A stretch of DNA of 15,637 nt. Source: Planctomycetota bacterium. GTDB lineage: Bacteria > Planctomycetota > MHYJ01 > JACQXL01 > JACQZI01. Below, piece after piece: positions 1 through 9,000 of the stretch. The notes under the pieces were generated by a model. That model worked only from the letters and a program-made list of their open reading frames with translations. It had not been told where the DNA came from and did no database searches. Every line of letters begins with the position of its first letter. The stretch's first letter is position 1. The DNA is taken from NCBI GenBank assembly GCA_016207825.1, contig JACQZI010000033.1:1-15637 (forward strand), read 5' to 3'. A program made the position numbers and the translations under genes.

Positions 1-3000
1 AGTCTCTGTCCCGTCAAAGTTATTCAATAGACCTCTTTCAAAGGTGCAGCCGACTATCCAGTTCTTGGTGAAATTCGTATCCTGGCCGATGGTATCGGCC
101 GTTGACACCGCCCCACCCGATGACACCTGGTATTGCTTTGACGCATATAATCTGGTCGAATCCGTTACCTGGCTGGATACGCCTGCTGTCGTAGTGGCAG
201 AACGCGTTCTTTCATTGGTCGTGCTTTCAGTTAACCCGTAATTAAAACTGTTGGTTAACTCTGTCTTTTCCCCTATCTTATTTACTGAGCTTAATCCCAG
301 TAAAGCCGAATTGCCGTTCGTGCCGCTAGTCCCCTGGATATTTCCGGATAAATTATCCATAATCTGGATGGTTGAGCCCAAGCTTGTCTGGTGATTGGCC
401 GGCCCCTTAAAGGTCGTCTGTTGGGACATATACATATTAACACGCTGGCTCAAGGCATAATTCGCCCTGACTGCGCCGACCGATGTATCGGAATTGGTTT
501 CGCTCGTAATCTTAGCGAGTTTATTCTCCACGCTCTGGTAACGGTATTCGCCGGAAAGAGTGAGCTTTTCCGTCATATTGTAATTTCCCTGGAGGCTCGT
601 AACTTCTGTCTTTTCCCCTCCGACTAACGCGCCTGAAACCAGGTTATAATTCTTAAGAAGCTCCTGGACATCATACCTAACGCTAAGATTAAGTTTATCG
701 GTCAATTTATCGCTAATGCTTGTCCCGTATTTGGCCGTGCCCTGCTGTATTACCGCGTTGGAGGACATAAATCCCGGCCGCAGGTGCTGGTAATAAACAT
801 CCGTGGTTATATTCTCTATCGGTTTTGAATCTGCCTTGATATAATACGCGCTTCCTTCTGAGGATGATAAATTAGTCACTTCATTAAAGGTCAATCCGCC
901 GTTAAGCGAAACATAATTCGGGATGCCGCGTGATTCGGACTGGGCATATTCCACCTTGACTTTAGTCTCAAGCGGCAGTTTTACCGTTAAATCCGCGCCG
1001 CCTAAGGTGTAATCCTTATCTAATTCCTCTTCGGATACATATCCGGTGCCGATTGTAACTTCGTCTATAGGCGAATAGGCCACCCTTCCTCCGTATACCC
1101 CTTCATTTAAATGGGTCCGGTCGGGCTCGTACTCGTAATCCACCACGATATACATCCCATTGCCGTTAAGGATATTGGTTGATATAATACTGCTTGTTGG
1201 GTCTACCGAATTAACAACCTGCTTAAAGATAATACGCCCCATGTCATAATCTATCTCGTAATCAACTCCCCTTGTTTTAATAATCGTCTCGACCGGTAAA
1301 TTGGTCAGCTGGTCGCGGGAGACAAGCTTTACCTCTTCGCTTCCCTCTATCACATTCTTGTGCTTCAAGTAATAGAACGAGCCGCCGGTAGCGCGGAATT
1401 CGTTATGCGCCGCCACCTGGTATGCCCTGGCTCCAAACAGTTTTACCTCGGTATTCGGGATAAACAGATAATCAGCTCTATTATTATTCGTGTTCAAAGC
1501 CACCTTAGCTCCGTAAAGAGTCCGGTTATAGGCAAAAAGCTCATTACTCGCTAAATCTGTTTGGTAATTCCCAACCAAAACTTGAGACGCGGATGGCGTA
1601 TGCCCGGCTGACAAATAGAATAGTCCCTGCGTATTGGTGGCATCCCATGCCACGGTTGAGTCATCTCCGTATAGCGGATAATACTTGTCCGGGTCTATGT
1701 AACGCGACATTGCCCGGTACCGGTCTCGCTTGCTGTCGAATGATGAAGTAATCGTATAATCTTTCTTGAATGTGCCTGACATATAATATGCCAATCTCCC
1801 GCGGGCGGTAAAGCCGTCGTCAAAACCTTCATTAACCTTGTTTGTATTTACGATATCCGTATTGCCTGAAGTGGTATTGTAGCCGGCAATGCCTTCGCCC
1901 AGGACTAATAAGTGTAATCCCTCTACGCTTTGCTTCGGGGACGTCGCTGCTGCTCCGGAGTCTGAAGAGTTTGTAGAGTTTATAGAGTTTTTGGAGTCTA
2001 TTGGGAAGTTTACCTTGCATAATAAGCCTTCGGTTACCCTCACTATTTTAGGACTTTCTTTCACTTGCAACTTGTCACCTGTAACTTGTAACTTTAAGGC
2101 ATGCGTTCCGGGAACGACTCCAGGCACGTGGTATTTGCCGTCTTTATCCGTGGTGATAACCGTTCCGTCTTCCATTATTATCTTGGCCTGGCCGACACCA
2201 ACTTCCCCTTCATCCTGGATGCCGTTGCCATTGGTATCTTCAAACACCTTGCCGATAATCGTGCCCAAATCGAATATCGGGTCGGGCACGACCAGGACTT
2301 CTTCCCTGGCGATGTTTGAAGTACCTTCGGTAACCGGGGGCTTGTTATACCAGAACCGGGCATAGGCGCGGTTTTCGTATTTGCCGAAGGCTACACCGCT
2401 TCCCACGACCAATTGATAAGACACTACCTTTGTGGTCGCCGTTGCGGTTGTCCCGAACCAGCCGGCATCATATGTTAGTGTATTGGTATCAACACCTGCT
2501 GGATCAGTCCGGGTAATATTACCAGCCCCGTCTATTAAAATGCTTGACCCCTTTACATACTTAAAACCGGGCGGAATGCGGTCTATCAGCTGGGTTGGGT
2601 TGTTGATATCAGTCGGATCAACTCCATTATTGGTTAAAGTTATCTTATATGTCACGACATCACCAACTGAAACCTTTTGCTTATTCGCTTTCTTGGTTAT
2701 CTGGATATCAGCCGGGTCTGTCCCGATAATGTAAAGAGTGTTATTCATGTTTCCGACAACCAATTGGCCGGTATTCATAATTGACACTGATGATATAAAT
2801 CCGTTTGCCCCGCCGCCGGCATATTCTTTCGGCCACCCGCTAAGCGCTGTTCCAGCGGTGCCGGTATCTGTTAAGGCGTAAATACGCGATACGAAACCGT
2901 CATTCAGAGTCCCGAAATAAATGCGTCCCTTGGAATCAACTGTCGGCGAGCTTTGTATGCCTATTCCGGCATTAAAAGTCCATTTTTCAGAACCATCACT

Positions 3001-6000
3001 TTTGTTTCTTGCGTATAAATTGCCGTTATTGCATCCGACGTATAGAGTGGTTCCGTCAAGAGAAAGAGCGGCGGAAGACCAGATAGAATTACCTGCGCCT
3101 AAATTAACGCTCCATCCGACTGCACCGGTATTTGCGTTTATCTGATGGAATCTACCGGATAGATCGCCAACATAAATATAACCATCACCGGCAACCAGAG
3201 GAGTAGCTTTGACCTGCGCTGTAATCTGCACCCCCGTATTCCACAGTGTGTTATAAGTCCCGGGCCACATAGCATAAGGAGTTGTATCCTGATAGCAATA
3301 CACCTTATTATCATTGCACCCGATATATATTTTTCCGTTTTTATCCAGCGCCGGGGATGATTCGAACGGACTGCCGCTGGGGTTAACCTGCCAAAGCAAC
3401 CGACCCGCTGTCATATCATCATAGAGGGCATACAAAGTTGAACCCGCCGCAAAATAAACCCTGGTATTACTGGCGTCGCCAGTAATGGCCGGCGATGAAA
3501 GAATCGCGCCCATAGCAGTACCATATGACCAACGCGGCGCTCCGCCCACAAGGGGATAAGAATGCATAACGCCGGAATCATCCCCAAAATAGACGGCTTG
3601 TTTGACAGCGGATATTGCCGGAGAGGATTTAACCATTCCTACCAATGTACTCCACTGATTACCGGCATCTTTATTAATACAATAAAAACTTGACCCTGCC
3701 GCAGAATTGCAACCAAAATATATATTCCCGTCTTTATCTACCGCGGCGGAACTTTGAATAGACCCACCTGCAGGATATGTATGCGCTTCAGTTGTGCTGG
3801 TCGGGCCGGCGAATGTGGATTGACCGGTCCGGCTGACATTGCTTCTGAACATTATCTGAGAATACACGGCATCCGGAGAGGTCGAGCCGCCGTTATTAAT
3901 GGCATAAAGACTGCCGTTGCTTCCTATATACAATGTCCCATCCGAACCAATTACCGGAATATTATATCCTGAACCGACTCCTACCGAATAAGTCCATTCA
4001 GGCGACACAGGAGCAACTCCGGTATCTTTTAGAGCGCAAACATAGTCGCCCATATCGTCATAAAAATATATTATAGGGTTAGGCAGGTTTTTCCCGATTG
4101 TGACTCCGTAATTAATTACTCCGGCAGCCGGCGGAGGGTCATACGACCAGCGCATAGCTAAAGATCCCGCGGTTGGGGTAACCGAGTAAAGAGAACCGTT
4201 ATTAACAGCAAAATAAGTAACTTCCCCCGAACCGATTGCCGGGGCAGTAGTGATAGTAAAACCCACATTATAAGGATTATACTTATTCAGGCCGTCGCTT
4301 AAATTAAGTGCGTATATTTGACTGCTCACCGCCACATAGACAACGCTATTAGCCTCGTCAATTGCCGGAGCATACTTTATCTGGAAGGCGCCGAAATTAC
4401 GGGACCATTTATTCCCGGAATTATCAGGGTTATGGGCAAACATATAGCCGTTTGTCGTTCCGCAATAAATAAACCCTTGGCTATCTATCGCCGGTGAGGC
4501 TTCAATAGAGCCCATGGCCGGGAAATAGTCCCATTTTGGAGAGCCATCAGGATTAACCGCATATAATTTGCCGTCGCCCGCCCCGAAATAAACCGTGCCG
4601 TCAGAGCCTATGGTCGGAGCTGAATATATAGAGCTGAATATTACTCCCGCACCGCTCGGATAATCCCATTTATACGCACCATCCGATGATCGCACTGCAT
4701 AGAGCTTACTCTTCATTAAACCATCCATCGTGTTAACGCATATATATATGGTGCCGTCAGACCCAAGAGCAGGTGAAGCATAAATATATCGATCGTTACT
4801 GCCAATGTATTGGGGAATATCATAAACCCACCTTTTGGCGCCGGTTGAATCATAAGACTCAAGCCTACTAGTGGTTCCGATATAAACATTTCCTTTGCTA
4901 TCCAAAACAGCCGCTGAAGTCATGCCACCCATGCCTAAAGCCGCCCATTTTAATCCGCCGGTTGTAGGTCCGGCATATTCCGCGCGGCTGGTATTTGCCA
5001 AATCACAATGCGCTTTAGGCCAGGCGGTATCTGCCAGGGTAGCATTATTCGGCATAAATTCGACCGTATTAGAAAACGTACTGTAATCAGGGCCCGGGTC
5101 AAGGCGGTATGCCCTTACTTTATAATAATAAGTAACCACATCCGTTATATCGGTATCCGTATAAGCGCTGGCAGGCGAAATAACGGCATCAAGGAAACTA
5201 AAAAAACCTTCACCCTCTTTTTTGCGGGCTATGATAAAACCGGTCTCGTCGCTTGAAGTATCTGTCCAGGAAATGGCGATTTCGTTGGTGGCAAGCACTA
5301 TTCCGGTCAATCCGCTCGGTGCGGATGGCCAGGTGGAATCCGATGCCTCATTAGAATAAGAGCTATAAGATGGGTAACTTCCCGCGGTATAATATGACCG
5401 GGCACGGTAAGTATAAGTAACCGAATTAGAAAGCCCTAAATCACCATACCAAACAGTCGGACTTCCTGTAGCCGTCCCTATTTCCGCATAACCGCCGCCA
5501 TTTTTTCGTTCCAATTTAAAGCCGGCCCAAGGCGCGGAATTATTCGTCCAGGAAATAGATATGGCATTTGCCGTATCTGTAACCATCGCCAATAGGTCTA
5601 ACGGATATCCTAATCCTACTACCTGGTCGCTATTTAAAGTGCCGCTATAACCAACGGCGTTACGTGCTTTTATATAATACCAAAAATTATTAGTGCCGGA
5701 AGTGGTTGTGATAGTGTTATCCGTATAAGTGATAACCGACCCTGTTCCGGCAACGGCGCTAACCGTTATGGTGGATCCGAATGCGGGAGACCGTTCAATG
5801 TAAAAATCCAGTTCGTCGTCAGAATTATCCGTCCAGCTAATTACAGCCTGGTAAGAAGAAAGAGCTATTGCATTAAAAGACGAAGGTGCCGCCGGATAAG
5901 TTTGGGCAATAATTTCATCTGAATAAGGGCTGTCCGCCGCAGGGGAGTTCCGATAAGCCCTGACACGATAAGTATATATATTGGAAGGGGTGACTGTGCT

Positions 6001-9000
6001 ATCGTCATACCAAGTATTCCATTGGCCGCTAGTCCCTATTTGGGTAAATGTTGTTTCTCCTTCAAACTTTCGTTCTATCTTAAAGCCATTATGATCACCA
6101 TTACTATACGACCAACTCAAAGAGACCTTGTCAGGAGACGTATAAACCGCCTTTGATAGGTTTGTAGGCGCAGGCGGTGGCGTTTTTTGATAGGACTCAT
6201 TGGAATAACTGCTATAATCACCGCCTCTGTAGGCTTGTATACGATACCAGTATTCGGTTGAAGCGCTGACCGTATCATCAGTAGCAGAAATCACATTACT
6301 ACCAGCCCCAGGCGGAAGATTACTAAAGCTTCCGAACTGTCCTACTTTACGCTCTATCCTGAACCCCGTTTCGTCAATGGAATTATCCTGCCAGTTTAAA
6401 TCAATCCTGGTTGGTGAAATAGAAGTTGCCACCATCAAAGAAGGCGCCGATGGATAAGTAATATCTGATGCAGTTCCAGACGTGCTTTCGCCGGCATAAT
6501 TAGTTGCCTTTATTTTATAGGTATACGTTGTAGACGGCGATATACCGATATCATAATAAGTTAATTGCGTTCCCGAACCCTGGTTCGCGCTGACCGTCAT
6601 AATGTGGGTAAAATCAAGGTCGCCCGTTTTTTGCCGCAATATTTTAAAACATAATTCCTCTATCGAAGCGTCCGTCCACCTGACCTGGACCTTACCGGAT
6701 TGGGCGGTTACGCTTAAGCCGGTAGGTGTAACAGGAACAGCGCCAAAGGTATCTAATGTCTGCTGATTAGTCTCTGAAGGAGTGCTATCACCCTGGCTAT
6801 TAAAGGCATATAACTTATAATAATACCTGGTTGATGGCTCCAAGCCAGTATCAGTATATTTTATAGTGCCTCCGTCAGATGGGTCTATCGTGGCAATAAC
6901 GGTATACGCTTGCTCAGGATGATACGCACGCTCCAGCCTAAATCCTTCCTCATCAGAAGAACTATCCCACCAAGAAAGAATAAACTGGGATGAATTCACC
7001 ATGTCAAAACTTATCCCTCCGGGCTGGCTTGGAGCACTGCCGGGCAGGTTTTGGGTTTGCGCTGAATTATAATTATAATCACTGTCACCGGCTGAATTAT
7101 ATGCACGCACCCTGTAGTGATATGTCGCATTAAAAGTTAAGCCGCTATCAAGATATTTATTGGTGCCTGTTGAAATATACCCAACAGCTGTATAAGGCCC
7201 GGCAATATTATCCGCCCGTTCTATCTTAAACCCATCTTCATTATCGGAGTTATCAACCCAAGTCAGTTTTATCTGCGAAGAAGAAGGCGCATACCCGGAC
7301 AAACCGCTGGGAGGAGTGGGTGTTGTAGCCGGTGCAGGGTATGTGGTGGCTGAAACCTCGGTTGAATTACCGGTCTCGCCCTGGAGATTATAAGCCCTTA
7401 TTACATAATAATAAGGCGTGTTTGCAAGCAACCCAACCGTATCGGAAAACGAGGTGACATTGGCATTAAGTGTGCCGGAAATAACTAATGTATATGGACC
7501 TCCTGATAACGTCCAGCGATATACCCTGAATTCTGTTTCATTCCATGAATTATCCTGCCAGGAAAGGTTAATGCGCTTGGCGCTTATGGCTACTGCTGAA
7601 ACATTGGTCGGGGTAAGAGGCTTAGTTGCCGGCGGAGGATTGGTCAGTGCGTCATCTTGGTTAGATTGACCGCTTTCTCCGGCGCTGTTATACGCAGTCG
7701 CGTAATACCAGTATTTGGTTGAATGGTCCAAGCCGGTATCCGAATAAGATTCCACGCCTATTCCAACAGTTTTAATATAGTTCCATGTTCCCGTCCCATC
7801 TTTCTGGCGGTATATATAAAACCCTTCTTCATCGCCTGAAGTGTCATTCCAGGTTATATTAACCTGGGAATCAGAAACGGCAACGGCGTTTAAGGTGTTC
7901 GGCGGGCTGGGCGGATTAGTCGGCTGCGCCGGAGTGGTCGCGGAAGCCACCCCTGCGAACATACTGCCTCCCTGGGAGTTATATGCCTCTATTTTATAAT
8001 AGAAAGTTGTGGAAGATGCCAAACCTGTATCTGAATAAACCTCTGTATTAGGGTCAATAGTGGCAATTTGGGTAAATGGATCTGTCCCGGTAGTATTACG
8101 GTAAAGCTTAAACCCCTCTTCATCGGAAGAATTATCATCCCAGTAAACGTCAATTGCCGAAGACGATACGGCGATAACCGTCAGGTTTGAAGGGGTTATC
8201 GGAGGATTAAGCGGTATTGCCGGAGTGGCTGCCGAAACCTCGGCTGAATTGCCGGTTCCCTGGAAGTTATATGACTGGACGACATAATAATATGTGGTGG
8301 AAGGGGTGACGGTAATATCGGAAAACGATTGGATACCCGGGTCAACCCGATACTGCACCGGATAAGGTCCTCCAAACACTTCACTGCGGTTAATATAAAA
8401 TCCGGCTTCATTATTCGAAGCATCTGTCCACGTTACATTAATAAGGGCATAAGAAGCGGCTGTGGCAGTGGTCCCGGTCGGGGCTGCCGGCGGCGAAGAA
8501 GGAGCCGATTTGGTAGTCGCGTTGGTTTCATTGCTACCTCCAATGCTTTCACCCCATACATTCCAGGCGTAAATTTTATAATAATAATTGGTGGAAGGAT
8601 CGACATCGCGGGGAGGATTAAGATCAATAAAGGAAGTAACCCCTGCTCCAACGGTCGCGTACCAGCCATAACTCCATGGACCATTAATACTCCGGTATAT
8701 CCTAAACTCTGTTTCGTCATTGGAGCTATCATTCCAGGATAAATTAACCTGGGAGTAAGAAGGCGCGCTGCATGTGGCATTTGAAGGATTGTTCGGCTTG
8801 CCGGGTGTTGTAACTGACTTATCATTCTGCGGTAAATAAGTTTCAAAACCGCCTCCGCGGGCAAGCACCCTATAATAAAATGTTCCCTTTTCCCAAACCG
8901 TATTGTCTGTGTAGTTTGTGGTATTGGCGGAAACATCGATAATATTAATCCAAGAACCATCAATTCCTGTCAGGGAACGCCTGATAGCATAACCTTCTTC

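Noticed and set aside
1889-2365. Plus-strand open frame of 158 codons
   Set aside because: It is antisense to the SdrD-B-like region and adjacent DUF11 end of the giant gene, whose minus-strand frame is continuous and has recognisable motifs.
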